64,000 nucleotides of DNA, taken from NCBI RefSeq assembly GCF_021044775.1, contig NZ_JAJNOQ010000012.1, forward strand, positions 5,338 to 69,337. The letters run 5' to 3'. Under the pieces are notes generated by a model, which was not told the origin of the DNA, ran no database searches, and saw nothing but the letters and a program-made list of their open reading frames with translations. The stretch is from Paraeggerthella hominis. Its GTDB lineage: Bacteria > Actinomycetota > Coriobacteriia > Coriobacteriales > Eggerthellaceae. A program made the translations under genes and the position numbers. This document shows positions 52,301-61,900 of this stretch, piece by piece (within the stretch, counting starts at the first letter, position 1; each line of letters starts with the position of its first letter).

Positions 52301-52895
52301 GATGCGGGAAGATGGGGACGCGACCGAACGGTCGCTCGACGCCGATAAGGCTACGGGGCTGGGCAGCGCGTTTCACCGTGCGGCCCAGTTCGCCGTCGAA
52401 ACCGGCCGCGTTCCCGACGAAGCCCGCCTGAACGTCTTCGCCGCCGCCTTCGGACTGACGCCTTGCCAGAAGGAGCGCTTGCGCTCTGCGTGCGCCTGCT
52501 GGTTTGGCAGCTTCACGTACGCCGAGGCTTCCTCTTGGCCGCTTCGCCGCGCCGAGGTGCCGTTCTTCGAGCGCGTGGGGGAGGGTTTTCTCGAAGGCGA
52601 GATCGATCTTTTGTGCACGGACGGGCCCGAGGGCGCCGCGCGCCGCGCGCTGGTGGTCGACTACAAGACGGGCGGCAGGGACGAAGAGCCGCTCGATCTG
52701 GTGCGGGAGCGGCATCTGCTTCAAGCGCAGTGCTACGCGTACGCCCTGCTTTGCCAGAGGTATCGCGATGTGGAGCTGAGGTTCGTGCGCGTTGAGCGCG
52801 CGGATGCGCAGGGGCAGCCGCAGGAGGTCTCATACCGCTTCTCGGCCAAGGACCGAAGCGATCTTGCGCAAGCGGTGCTTTCTGCACGGGGATGA
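49305..52895 (+). CDS. addA: AddA-type helicase-nuclease subunit
   Basis: 1196 residues, UvrD-like superfamily 1 helicase fused to a RecB-type nuclease. Walker A is SAGAGSGKTFTLTQRIA, motif Ia EKAAAEIKARVK, motif II VMVDEFQDTSQLQ, motif III GDAQQSIYRFRGAD, motif V TIHASKGLEFPIVAL, and motif VI RRKLYVGLTRA. The C-terminal nuclease includes GSAFHRAAQF, FLEGEIDLLC, VVDYKTGG and RHLLQAQCYAYAL. It is the motor of AddAB. The ATG is coupled to addB. Slightly longer than Bacillus AddA-type cores because of inserts between helicase domains. Confidence 0.93.
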   Translation: MDLRTCTPGQRESIEHVKGPLLVSAGAGSGKTFTLTQRIAYALLPESGPAAGGVDEVLAITFTEKAAAEIKARVKRTLRAEGLVEEALKVDGAWISTIHGMCARILRTHALDLGIDPAFGIVGDAERADLVADAIDAALGDDNDIIARGSYAALFDEYPARSSLPSAPSVASMLATLLDKAVSMRGGIDAVDFGPEPACASALARELLLAYETVQPALEQAGGSATAERARGQAADAIEALQAFLCRYGSVAGPAAGADNIAALHALAGALEGCPRIGGNFKATVKEAVKAYQAVYEDAARQIALGLAFPLAADLKELAREVSLRYEQSKQALCKLDNDDLLTRTLAAFEQHPDIARRYEDRFKLVMVDEFQDTSQLQIDMIARLSGPRFAHLCTVGDAQQSIYRFRGADVNVYEAHKRVMRSADVNALYVELAKNFRSHADVLSFVDRVFEQPQVFGDAFMSLEPHDARPSRYRGSAPRIDLVLAVQPAGRGTGVGIDDVKRAGAREIARRFASLREDGHAPGDMVVLLGKMSRAGVYAEALRAEGFECVVTGGSQFASAPEVRVVARLLEALANPANTAALFEVLTSDMVRLSADDFLELATEEDPDTGRVRRRDLDRGFARLASRSDELAPRLAHAVRLFDRAQRLARVLPASAVVRDAVVRSGWMARLEEQGAVGTACAANVLKAVRLIESVEAEHHAGLASTARIFAGELSVGLKESPGALSGAGGDVVKIMTIHASKGLEFPIVALADFADGRAGAGKLLVEACGSVARASLAPGASLDAFEQVKSRSKMPLAGDLEESADLDAARALVEGGGFACAEGRSSSCTQSAYRATLAQRAADEELAEARRKLYVGLTRASESLVVVMDAKAPSAGKPPAYAALVDDVRSALCGVADFPEGSAQLPYGGSEPARFERVLVQPDALEEGALRDRPEQAVFVVPSPPVDAPACEPWSAGRGDVFSYSALAREGEPTAPALPASERSGLGDGDVCPDGKLMREDGDATERSLDADKATGLGSAFHRAAQFAVETGRVPDEARLNVFAAAFGLTPCQKERLRSACACWFGSFTYAEASSWPLRRAEVPFFERVGEGFLEGEIDLLCTDGPEGAARRALVVDYKTGGRDEEPLDLVRERHLLQAQCYAYALLCQRYRDVELRFVRVERADAQGQPQEVSYRFSAKDRSDLAQAVLSARG

Positions 52896-52910
52896 GCGGC
52901 GGTTGTCGCG

Positions 52911-52954
52911 AACTGCTTCGGGCGCGACGGGCGTTTTTCAAGCCCGAAGCAGTT
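52911..52954. terminator. 13-bp inverted repeat after addA
   Basis: AACTGCTTCGGGC (52911-52923) and GCCCGAAGCAGTT (52942-52954), 18-base spacer containing GTTTTTC. It lies between convergent addA and the GT2 gene. Confidence 0.75.
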
Positions 52955-53094
52955 TCGGCAAAGCTCTAGTATGGCAGGAAGTCCTCCTGAAAACCATGAC
53001 TAAAAAACTAATATAATATTTGCTACGATAGGGCGGCTCGGCGGCGTTCGAAGGGAGAGATGCAGCGGTCTTGATCGACGAGCGCCCCGAGCCT

Positions 53095-54078
53095 CTATGC
53101 CTGGCGGTTGCGGCGTCCCAGGCGCTCGTAAGCCGCCGTCACCTGCAGTTCGTACTCCTTGCGGGTGCCTTTGACCACGGTGTCCAGGATAAGGCCGCTT
53201 GCAAAGGCCAGGATGCCCACGAACACGAGCGCCACCGCCAAGAGCGCGGAGGGAAGCTTGGGAACAAGGCCCGTTTGCGCGAACTCCACGATGACCGGCA
53301 CGCCCGCAATGAGTCCCAGAACGCAGAACAGCAGGGCCAGCCAGCTGAACAGGGCCAGCGGGCGGTAATCTTTGAACAGGGACAAGATCATGAGCAGCAC
53401 CTTCATGCCGTCGGAGAAGGTGTTGAGCTTCGACTCCGACCCCTCGGGCCGGTCGCGGTAGTCGATGGGCACCTCGACGATGCGCCAGCGCTTGTCCACG
53501 GCGTGAATGGAGAGCTCCGTTTCGATCTCGAAGCCGGGGGAGAGCACCGGCATGGTTTTCGCGAACACGGCGTTGTAGGCGCGATACCCGGTCATGACAT
53601 CCGAGAACTTGAACCCGTAGATCCACTTGATGAGCACGCGCACCAGGTCGTTGCCGAATCCGTGGAAGGCGCGATCGTTCTCTTCGCCGTAGGTGCCGTT
53701 GGACAGGCGGTCGCCCACGGTCATGTCGGCTTCGTCGTTCATGAGCGGGGCGAGCAGCGCGGGTGCGGCTTCTGCCGGGTACGTGTCGTCGCCGTCCACC
53801 ATGAGGTAGTAGTCCGCATCGATGTCGCGCATCATCTGGCGCACGACGTTTCCCTTGCCCTGTCGGCGCTCGGTGCGCACGATGGCTCCGTGCTCGCGCG
53901 CGATGGCGGCCGTGTCGTCGGAGGAATTGTTGTCGTACACGTAAATGTCGGCGTCCGGCAGGACGCGCTTGAAGTCGTCGACCACCTTTCCGATGGTCAC
54001 GGCTTCGTTGTAGCAGGGGATGAGCACGGCTACGGTTGCGCGCTCGGCGGTCGTCTGGGTGGCGGTGTTTTGCTGCAC
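53095..54078 (-). CDS. GT2 glycosyltransferase, polyprenyl-phosphate type
   Basis: 327 residues. The catalytic part is VAVLIPCYNEAVTIGKVVDD, the YDNNSSDDTAAIAREHGA region, and the metal-binding DGDDTYP. Two C-terminal membrane helices follow (about 240-262 and 275-300). It resembles DPM1/GtrB-like enzymes that load sugars on undecaprenyl phosphate. GTG at 54078 is chosen because GAGGAG lies seven bases upstream; ATGs at 54108 and 54123 have poor ribosome sites. A GtrA-like membrane protein is encoded 2.5 kb away, past the divergent histidine kinase, and may be the matching flippase. Confidence 0.88.
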   Translation of the reverse strand: MQQNTATQTTAERATVAVLIPCYNEAVTIGKVVDDFKRVLPDADIYVYDNNSSDDTAAIAREHGAIVRTERRQGKGNVVRQMMRDIDADYYLMVDGDDTYPAEAAPALLAPLMNDEADMTVGDRLSNGTYGEENDRAFHGFGNDLVRVLIKWIYGFKFSDVMTGYRAYNAVFAKTMPVLSPGFEIETELSIHAVDKRWRIVEVPIDYRDRPEGSESKLNTFSDGMKVLLMILSLFKDYRPLALFSWLALLFCVLGLIAGVPVIVEFAQTGLVPKLPSALLAVALVFVGILAFASGLILDTVVKGTRKEYELQVTAAYERLGRRNRQA

Positions 54079-54261
54079 GGTCTTCTCCTCGGTTGAATTG
54101 TCGATCATCCTACCCGAAACCATCGCGGCGCGCCAGATGCCCTTGTGATTCTCCGGATGAAACACGGTTGGCAAGCTGTTTCCCAACAGTAAGGTAGCGC
54201 GGGGTTCTGCGTGTTAGAATGCGGAAACTCTCAACGATTCCGATAGGTGGCGTATTTCCTC

Positions 54262-56559
54262 ATGGAGCTGCTTAAACGCTCGAGCGAACGCAGGGGCGTC
54301 GCCCTCTTGGCCCTCGCCCTGGTTCTTGTGCTCGCGTGCTCTCTTGCATATACGGTCGTGTCTTCGCGCTCGGCTACGGATGCGGCCATTCGGTCCGTGA
54401 GCGAGGTGTACCTTGAGGAGTTGAGCGACCGCGTGGCCGCTCATTACGAGGCCAGCATCGAAAGCAAGTTCGCCCAGCTTGACACGTTGGGCACCTCGCT
54501 CGACCTCCTTCGCCCCGAAACCGCGGATCAGGTGGCCGCCGTGCTTGCCGACCAGCAGCAAAACGACCAGTACCTTTCTCTTGCGCTTCGAGCCAGCGAT
54601 GGAAGCTACTGCACCGCGCAAGGGGCTTGCGACAGCCTTGCCGCGGGTACCGCCGCTACGCAGAGCATTTCAGAGCTGCGCACCTACGACAGCGGGTCCA
54701 TCACGATCATGCGCGACGACGCGGTGATCCTGGTTGACGCCATACCTCCCATCACCTGCGGTTCGGTCACGTACACGATGGCCATCGCCAGCTTCGACGC
54801 TTCCCGGCTGTTCGATCGGATCGACTTCGACATGACGAACGGGCGCTCGCGGTCGAGCGTGATCACGACGGACGGAACCTGCATTATCGGAGGCGACCCG
54901 GGCGGCTTGGAGGACGGGAGCAACCTGTTCGACCAGCTGGGCAGCTTTTCCAGCCTGGAGGACGGTTACGGTATCGACGATGTGCGCGAGGCCGTGCAGA
55001 ACGGGCGGTCGTGCCTTGTGCCGTTCACGTCCGCCGAAGGATCGGGGCACCGCTACCTGTACTTGAAGCCCATGGAGGGCGGCGACACGTACCTGTGCAC
55101 CACCATGCCCTACGGGGCGGTGGACGACAGCATTGCGTCTTTGAGCGACGTGCTGCAGCAAAACGCCGTGATCATGGGCGGCGCGCTGGCGCTGGCCGTC
55201 GGGTCGATCTTCTTGGTGTACTACCTGCTGGCGCGCCGGAACACGCGCCTGCTGGCCGACGAGAAGGCGCGCGCGGAAAGCGCGCTCGACCAGGCGCAGC
55301 GCGCGAACCAGGCGAAAAGCGAGTTCCTTTCGCGCATGTCCCACGAGATCCGCACGCCGATGAACGGCATCATGGGCATGACCTCCATTGCGCTCGAGCA
55401 CATGGGCGACGACGAGAAGGTGCGCGTTTGCCTGGAAAAGGTCACCATGTCCTCACGCCACCTGATGGCGCTCATCAACGACATTTTGGATATGAGCAAG
55501 ATCGAAAGCGGCAAGATCGAGATCAAGGACGAACCGTTCGATTTTCGTGCGTTCGCAAGCGCGCTCACGGCCGTGTTCGAAGAGCAGGCCGCCGAAAACG
55601 GGGTGAACTACGCCACGTGCGAATCCGGCGATCTGCCCGATTTCGCCACGGGAGACGTGTTGCGGCTGAACCAGATTGCGTACAACCTGGTGGGCAACGC
55701 CTTCAAATTCACCCCCGAAGGCGGCAGCGTGACCTTGCTGATCGAACGGATGACGGGTCCTGAAGACCGTTCTTCGGGGCTTCTGGCGCAGGAGGGTCCT
55801 GACGATAGCGCTTCGAGACGTTCCCGCGCTGCTTGCGACGACGCTCTATGGGTGCGGTTCTCGGTCATCGACACGGGCTGCGGCATCGGGCCGGAGCATT
55901 TCGAGAGCATATTCTCGCTGTTCGAGCAGGGAGACCCCTGCACGGCTCGGGCGCATGGCGGAACGGGGCTTGGCCTTGCCATCACGAAGCGGTTCGCCGA
56001 GATGATGGGGGGTCGCGTGGGGCTTCAGAGCACGCTGGGGAAGGGGTCGGTGTTCACGGTCGAGCTTCCGCTGGGCCAGGCGTCCGGGAAGGGGTCGGCT
56101 TCGTCCTCGGTTGACAGCGGGCTTTCGGAATCTTCGTCGTACGACTTCGGCGGCGCGCGGGTGCTGGTGGCGGAAGACAACGAGCTGAACCGCGAGATCG
56201 CCATCGAGATCCTGTCGATGGCGGGCGCGTGTGCGGTCACGGCCGAAACGGGCGCTCGCGCGGTTTCCGTGTTCGCCGAATCCGAGGCGGGCTACTTCGA
56301 CCTTGTGTTGATGGACGTGCAGATGCCCGAGATGGACGGATACGAGGCCACCCGCGCCATTCGCGAGCTCGACCGCCCCGACGCTCGTTGCATTCCCATT
56401 CTTGCCATGACCGCCAACGCTTTCGTGGAGGACGAGGAGCGCAGCCGACTGAGCGGAATGGACGGACATCTGAGCAAGCCGCTTGATATCCGCCGGGTTT
56501 ATGCCACAATGGACAAGTTTTTGAAGAGGGCGCGTAAAGAAGGCGGCGCGGCAACCTAG
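54262..56559 (+). CDS. Hybrid sensor histidine kinase / response regulator
   Basis: 765 residues (770 if the GTG at 54247 is used). One membrane helix near the N-terminus, an extracytoplasmic sensor of about 270 residues, a second helix (AVIMGGALALAVGSIFLVYY), then HisKA (FLSRMSHEIRTPMNG, His near 361). The HATPase N/G boxes are LNQIAYNLVGNAFKF, DTGCGIG and GTGLGLAI. A C-terminal receiver carries the phospho-acceptor in VLMDVQMPEMDG (Asp near 685). No HPt and no DNA-binding domain are present, so a separate output protein is required. The sensor resembles a Cache-type ligand domain. Ligand unknown. Confidence 0.92.
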   Translation: MELLKRSSERRGVALLALALVLVLACSLAYTVVSSRSATDAAIRSVSEVYLEELSDRVAAHYEASIESKFAQLDTLGTSLDLLRPETADQVAAVLADQQQNDQYLSLALRASDGSYCTAQGACDSLAAGTAATQSISELRTYDSGSITIMRDDAVILVDAIPPITCGSVTYTMAIASFDASRLFDRIDFDMTNGRSRSSVITTDGTCIIGGDPGGLEDGSNLFDQLGSFSSLEDGYGIDDVREAVQNGRSCLVPFTSAEGSGHRYLYLKPMEGGDTYLCTTMPYGAVDDSIASLSDVLQQNAVIMGGALALAVGSIFLVYYLLARRNTRLLADEKARAESALDQAQRANQAKSEFLSRMSHEIRTPMNGIMGMTSIALEHMGDDEKVRVCLEKVTMSSRHLMALINDILDMSKIESGKIEIKDEPFDFRAFASALTAVFEEQAAENGVNYATCESGDLPDFATGDVLRLNQIAYNLVGNAFKFTPEGGSVTLLIERMTGPEDRSSGLLAQEGPDDSASRRSRAACDDALWVRFSVIDTGCGIGPEHFESIFSLFEQGDPCTARAHGGTGLGLAITKRFAEMMGGRVGLQSTLGKGSVFTVELPLGQASGKGSASSSVDSGLSESSSYDFGGARVLVAEDNELNREIAIEILSMAGACAVTAETGARAVSVFAESEAGYFDLVLMDVQMPEMDGYEATRAIRELDRPDARCIPILAMTANAFVEDEERSRLSGMDGHLSKPLDIRRVYATMDKFLKRARKEGGAAT

Positions 56560-56613
56560 ACCGGTCCCGGCTCTTGCGGGACGCGGCCCTGGCGGACGGA
56601 AGGACGGCGGAAC

Positions 56614-57033
56614 GTGAAGAAGCTGATCGCTCAGATCATGAAGTTCGGCGTGGTGGGCGTGATCGCCTTCGTCATAGATTACGGCTTGCTGGCCTTGCTC
56701 ACCGAGGCGTTCGGCGTCAACTACCTGGTAAGCGCCACCGTTTCGTTCACGGTGTCCGTGGTGTTCAACTACGTGGCCTCCATGCGCTACGTGTTCAAGC
56801 ACAAAGAAGGCATGAGCCGTCGTCGAGAGTTCGTCATATTCGTGGTCTTGTCGGTGATAGGCTTGGGCATCAACAACTTCTGCATGTGGGCGGGCGTGGA
56901 GCTTTTGGGCGTGCACTACCTGGTGGTGAAGATAGGAGCCACGTTCGTCGTGATGGTGTGGAACTTCGTCACGCGCAAGAAATTCCTCGACGCCGGCGAC
57001 GAGCCTGGCGAGATCTTGGCCGACGTGGAATAA
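56614..57033 (+). CDS. GtrA-family membrane protein
   Basis: 139 residues with four membrane helices: the KFGVVGVIAFVIDYGLLALL start, NYLVSATVSFTVSVVFNYVA, FVIFVVLSVIGLGINNFCMW and LVVKIGATFVVMVWNFVTRKK. This spacing is characteristic of GtrA, which helps move lipid-linked sugars across the membrane. GTG start. It likely cooperates with the GT2 enzyme at 53095-54078. The gap to the kinase gene is 54 bases, so they may share a transcript. Confidence 0.9.
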   Translation: MKKLIAQIMKFGVVGVIAFVIDYGLLALLTEAFGVNYLVSATVSFTVSVVFNYVASMRYVFKHKEGMSRRREFVIFVVLSVIGLGINNFCMWAGVELLGVHYLVVKIGATFVVMVWNFVTRKKFLDAGDEPGEILADVE

Positions 57034-57061
57034 GGTGCGCCTGCGCGGCGGGCTGCGGAAA

Positions 57062-57087
57062 ACGAAAAAGGCCAGGCACATGGCCTG
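57062..57087 (-). terminator. Terminator of tRNA-Arg
   Basis: Reading leftwards: AGGCCA / TGGCCT stem, then TTTTTCGTTTT. Confidence 0.85.
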
Positions 57088-57102
57088 ACCCGATGATTCA
57101 AC

Positions 57103-57180
57103 TGGTGCCCTTGACAGGATTCGAACCTGCGGCTTTCTGCTCCGGAGGCAGACGCTCTATCCCCTGAGCTACAAGGGCAC
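57103..57180 (-). tRNA. tRNA-Arg (anticodon CCG)
   Basis: 78 nt with an encoded CCA. The acceptor is GTGCCCT/AGGGCAC, the D-arm TAGCTCAGGGGATAGAGC, the anticodon loop CTCCGGA within the TCTGC/GCAGA stem, and the T-arm GCAGGTTCGAATCCTGT. It marks the left edge of the variable region. Confidence 0.97.
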
Positions 57181-57476
57181 GTTTGTCCTGTTCAGAAGTA
57201 CAAAACCAGTGAAATCATCCTGCTCTTTCGAGGGATGACCACCTGTCCGGCATCCAGGCATCCTGCCTAATTCCACATGCCGTCAGTACCTCATAATCGA
57301 ACTTTTACATGATAGCAGTTTGTCAGCACTCTTCAAGGCAGAAAAATAGTCGGCATCCACTTTGCACTTTGCACGCCGATTTCCCCTAGCGTCCTCAACC
57401 GTGCGGCGGTACTTGTCTCAAGGGTAAAACGACACTCGTTCCGCTCTAAGAGCTTTGGAGACTTAATGCAATTCGC
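57181..57476. other. Junction region between tRNA-Arg and IS256 remnant
   Basis: 296 bp, moderately AT-richer than the chromosome. It should contain the tRNA promoter (leftward) and the end of the insertion sequence. No terminal inverted repeat or coding region was identified by eye. Confidence 0.4.
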
Positions 57477-58837
57477 CTATAGGTTCGAGTCGATAACATC
57501 CATGTCGTACCAGCTGAACAAAAGGCCGCGTCCCGATTTGTGGTGCATCAAGGGCCATCGCTGGAATCGCCGGCCACCCCTGCTCGATGAATGCTGCCCT
57601 TGCTCGCCCTCGGGGTCAATCGCCGCCGAGATTATCTCGACGGCGGCCTGCCTTGCAGCGAGCATGGACTCCTCGCTCGGCGTCGATCCCTCGGCTCTTC
57701 TCCATGCGTGGGCAGGCGACGGCTTCGAGATGACGCAGCTCACCGACCGCTCCTCGTCGGCCTCGATGAGCACCGCGCCCGCCAAGCGGATGAGGGACTC
57801 GCGCGAAGGGAAGCCCTGCACGACGTTGGTGCGCCGCTTGATCTCGCGGTCGGCCCGCTCCTGCACGTTGTCGGTGCGGATCTTGGTCCTGTGCGACACG
57901 GGGAAGGCCGGGTAGGCGAGAGCCTCCTCCGCCTCCAGCAGGACCCCGCCCGCCGACGGCGACGGCTTCGCGACCTCCTCGGCCGCCCTCTGGCAGTGCG
58001 CCCGCGCCACGAGCGGGTTCTTCTGGGCGAAGGCGGCCTTCATCGCCTCGCGCGCGATCCTCTGGTCCTCCCTCCTGTGGACGTGGCCGACGACGTTGCG
58101 CATCAGGTGCGTGACGCAGCGCTGCCAGGCCGCCCATTGGAACGTCTCGGCTATCGCCGACTCGAGCCCTTCGTGGGCGTCCGACACCACGAGCTGCGCC
58201 CCGTCCTCGCCGGCGGCCACGCCGCGGGCGCGCAGGTCGGACAGGAACGCCTTCCAGCCGGCGTGGGACTCGGTGTCGGCGCAGTCCACGCCCAGGAAGC
58301 GCTTGTGGCCCGTGTCGTCGAGCCCGATGGCGGTCACGACGGCTTGGGAGACCGAGCGGCCGTCGACCCGGCACTTGACGTAGGTGGCGTCGAGCCACGG
58401 GTGGGCGAACCTCACGCCGTCGAAGCGCTGACGGCGGAACGCCCGCCACCTCCTCCATCTTGCGCGCGGAGATGCCCATGACGTACATCTCGGCCACCGC
58501 GGCCGCGAGCGCACGGTCCGCCCGGCAGTAGCGCTCTATGAGGTCCTCGGGGGAAGAACGTCCCCGTCTTCAGCTTCGGGATCCCGACCCTTATGTCCCC
58601 TGCGGACGTGAGAAGGCCGCGCTCCCTGTAGCCGTTGCGGCTGTTGGTGCGCTCGGGGCTGCGCTCGCCGTAGGGCGCCCCGCACGCCTCGTTGGCCTTC
58701 GCTGACACGAGCGAGTTCAAGAGGATCTCCAGGCATCTGCGCCCGAACGCCTGCAGGTCGGTGCACTCCTCGAGCGCCTCGAGCGCGAGCCTCTTCACTT
58801 CCGGGTCGTTGCATAGTACAGTGTCCACGACGGTCAT
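57477..58837 (-). pseudogene. IS256-family (Mutator-like) transposase, broken
   Basis: The N-terminal part (MTVVDTVLCNDPEVKR to GIPKLKTGTFFP) is in one frame and starts at ATG 58837 after GGAAAGGCG. At a run of five G (58549-58553) the frame shifts to the one reading EDLIERYCRADRALAAAVAE and ISARKMEEVAG. Near 58440 it shifts again to AFRRQRFDGVRFAHPWLDATY. About 30 residues that normally link these parts are missing, so there is a deletion as well. The C-terminal part keeps DDE-type residues (LDATYVK, VVSDAHEGL, ADREIKRRT). The element cannot make a normal transposase. It keeps high GC, unlike the following gene. Confidence 0.88.
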
Positions 58838-58982
58838 CGCCTTTCCCTGAATCCGTTTTTTGTGGTGATTAACGATTCTGGACGATGGCCGTTTTTCTCG
58901 GGCAGGCTTCGTCCGCCCTCCAAAACGGATTGATGCACCAACTTTCGGGACGCTACCAATAAGAGAATGAAAGGTGCGAAAT

Positions 58983-61900
58983 ATGGGAAAAGGCACAAAG
59001 AAGAAAAGCAAAAAAGTTGCAGCGCCAAAAGCAAATATCCAGGAATTAAGTATTTCTAGAGATGGCGGACAAATCGCACTCAAAGGGTACTCGTATCAAT
59101 TCTTGTATTCGTGCTATTTAATTCTTTCGTCATCAAGTCCGGGCATTTCTTTTCAGCTTGAGGGAATTGAAGATATTGATTGTATTAAGCAGAAAAATGA
59201 CAGCAGTGATGTCACTCATATACAGCTGAAATATTCTGTCAACAAACAGGATGCCAGCTTTTTGCATGATGTGCTTAAAAACTTTCTTGAAGCATATTTG
59301 CTGGATCAAAATAGATTTTTTAAGCTGGTTTATGATTTCCCTGTTGCAAAAGGCAATCTAAGTAAGATATTTGCATCTGATTTGGATGAAAAATCACGCA
59401 TCTATTGGACTGATGCGATTTTAAATATCAAGCAAAACAATCCTTCTTGGAATTGGTCTGCATATGATTTCGATAAATTTATTTCACATTTGTCATTTGA
59501 GAAGATAGAAAAATCTATACTTGCTGCTGAAATTGAAAAAGCCTTAATTGGAACTTATGAGATTAACACGGACAATGTTTCTTTATTTGCAAACGGCATA
59601 AAAATCCTTTGCTTTGAAAAAATGGAGCAGCGGGCCTATGTGACCAAAGCGGAATTAGATTCCCAAATCCAATCTGTCAAAATAGATATCAGTAAGGGTC
59701 CTCAGAATCCAGCTCATAGTTGGATTCGTAAACTGGACTACTCTAAGCCTAGCCTTGATGAAGGTCGTAGTTTTTACGAGGGGAAAAAAGCAACACCAGT
59801 AGATATAGCAAGTGGGCTTCCAATCAAACGACCGAGCTTAGAGAAAGATGTTATTAATTCCATTTGCGAAAACACGGTTACTGTAATTAAAGCTTCTAGT
59901 GGGCAAGGAAAAACCACACTGGCTTTGCAGACAGCTTATATCCTCCAAGATGAATATGTACCATATCAATTATTGTGGTGCGATGAAATCAAAGAGATTG
60001 GAAATATCGTCCAATATTTCAAAGCAAGAATTCAGCTTGGTGAAAAGATTCTTATCTTAATTGACAATCTGGATAACCATCTCAGCAAATGGAATTATCT
60101 TGTTCAGCTCTTACAATCCGAATTGCATTGTCATTATAAGTTGCTCATCACATCGCGAGAGATTGATTGGTACAATTATAGTGGCGACTTGAGCAATATT
60201 CAGTCTTTGAAAGTAATTAAGCCGGCTTTAGAAGAAAAGGAAGCAATAGAGATATTCAATCTATTCAGAGAGGCTAAGCAGCTTCACCCAAGCATGACAA
60301 GCTGGCAAAGAGCATGGAATAAGATTGCAGAAAGACGACTACTTATAGAGTATGTCTACTTGCTTACTCATGGCGAGATGCTATCAGAAAGAATAGCCTC
60401 ACAAATATCCGAAATAGGACAATCATCTTCTGGCAAAGCAAAATGTGAAATCCTACGCAAAGTATGTTTTGCAGATCTTTGCGGAGTCAGGCTTTCTGTT
60501 GCCGACCTTTATGCGAGTCAATCAGAAGACTCTGGCTCGGATTTTGGGGAGCTCTTAAAAAGTATGGAATCCGAGTTCCTTGTACATGTGAATGCTGAAA
60601 GAGGGTATATTGAAGGGCTTCATCCCATCAGATCTAAACATGTTGTTGATAGATTGCACGAATTTCTTTCTGTTGACAACACAGCTATTTCCGTTATTAA
60701 AATTACAGGAAAAGCAGATCTTCCTGTAATGTTTTCTCATCTACCAGAGTTTAATCTCAACAACGATGAATTCTTCAGAAATATTGTAGAGGTATTGTGG
60801 GATAAGGATGATTTATCGAACTATATTCTTGCAATACAGGGGCTTTTTTCAGGGAGCGTGATGCAGTATTATCTTTCAAATCAGTCTGCGTTCGACGATG
60901 CAAATGCCCATGGTGGACTATTCGTCATATCGACCGAAATGTGTCCTTTTGCAGCATTCACAGAGTTTGGCGTGTCGATAGACACTCTTGACAAGATGCA
61001 AGAAGTACTCCCAGATAATAAGAATGTAGAATATCTTTGCGAATTACGCGATCGTATTCCCGCCTGTAATTTGCAGAAAACTCTTGTCCATGCTTTTTGC
61101 AATTGTTTATATAGAAAATTACTTCCTCTTAGTTTTGCCGAGATAAAAGACATTGCATCTTATGCCTCCATTTCCGAATGGATATACAACATAAATTCTG
61201 AATTTAATTTGTCTGCAAGCATCTCTTTGGACGATATTTGGATCGAGCCGGAAAAATTAACTTTGGAGTGCATTTCAACTCTAATGTATATCTCCTACTG
61301 TGGTAACAAAGATGTATATATGGAGTTTGTCGGAAGAAATCTTAAGCATATCCTTACATACCTCAAACAGCAAACAAAATCACACAAAATATTTATTGAT
61401 TCCGGAAAGAATGCAATTCATGTTGAGTATATACTTCAATTGCGCAATATCAAAACCGGAAATGAGCAAAGTGTTTCGAGGTTGAAATATGTCTGCAGGA
61501 CATTACCTATATTTGATTTGTACTGTGCGGATGCATTAAAACCAACTTTAAGTTTATTATCTGCTTATACCGTACCTGAAGATGCGCATAAAGAAATGCC
61601 CATTAGAAACATTGTAATCATGTTCCATCAGAATCTTACGTCGCTATGGAACAAGACCATTATGAGCAATTACGAATTTGATACCGTGACAGAATGGTTA
61701 AATTACTGGTTTGATGTGAGAGAACATATATGTTTGCTTGCAGATAAGTGCTGTGCCTGTGTTTATAAACTTCTTGGTGAAAAACCATTAGGGAGTTTGG
61801 CCGGTGAGGTGGATCAACTTCGTGAAGAATTTGCCCTAATTACTACTGGTGAAAAGCGATATCCTAAGGAAGATCGTCCTTTTGAAGAAAAAGCTACAGT

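Noticed and set aside
53071..54096. Plus-strand ORF of 341 codons
   Set aside because: Antisense shadow of the GT2 gene; His/Val/Gly-rich with no domain.
57103..57180. tRNA-Arg 3' end as the island attachment site
   Set aside because: The mobile region lies on the 5' side of the gene and no copy of the tRNA 3' end was found by eye near the recombinase.
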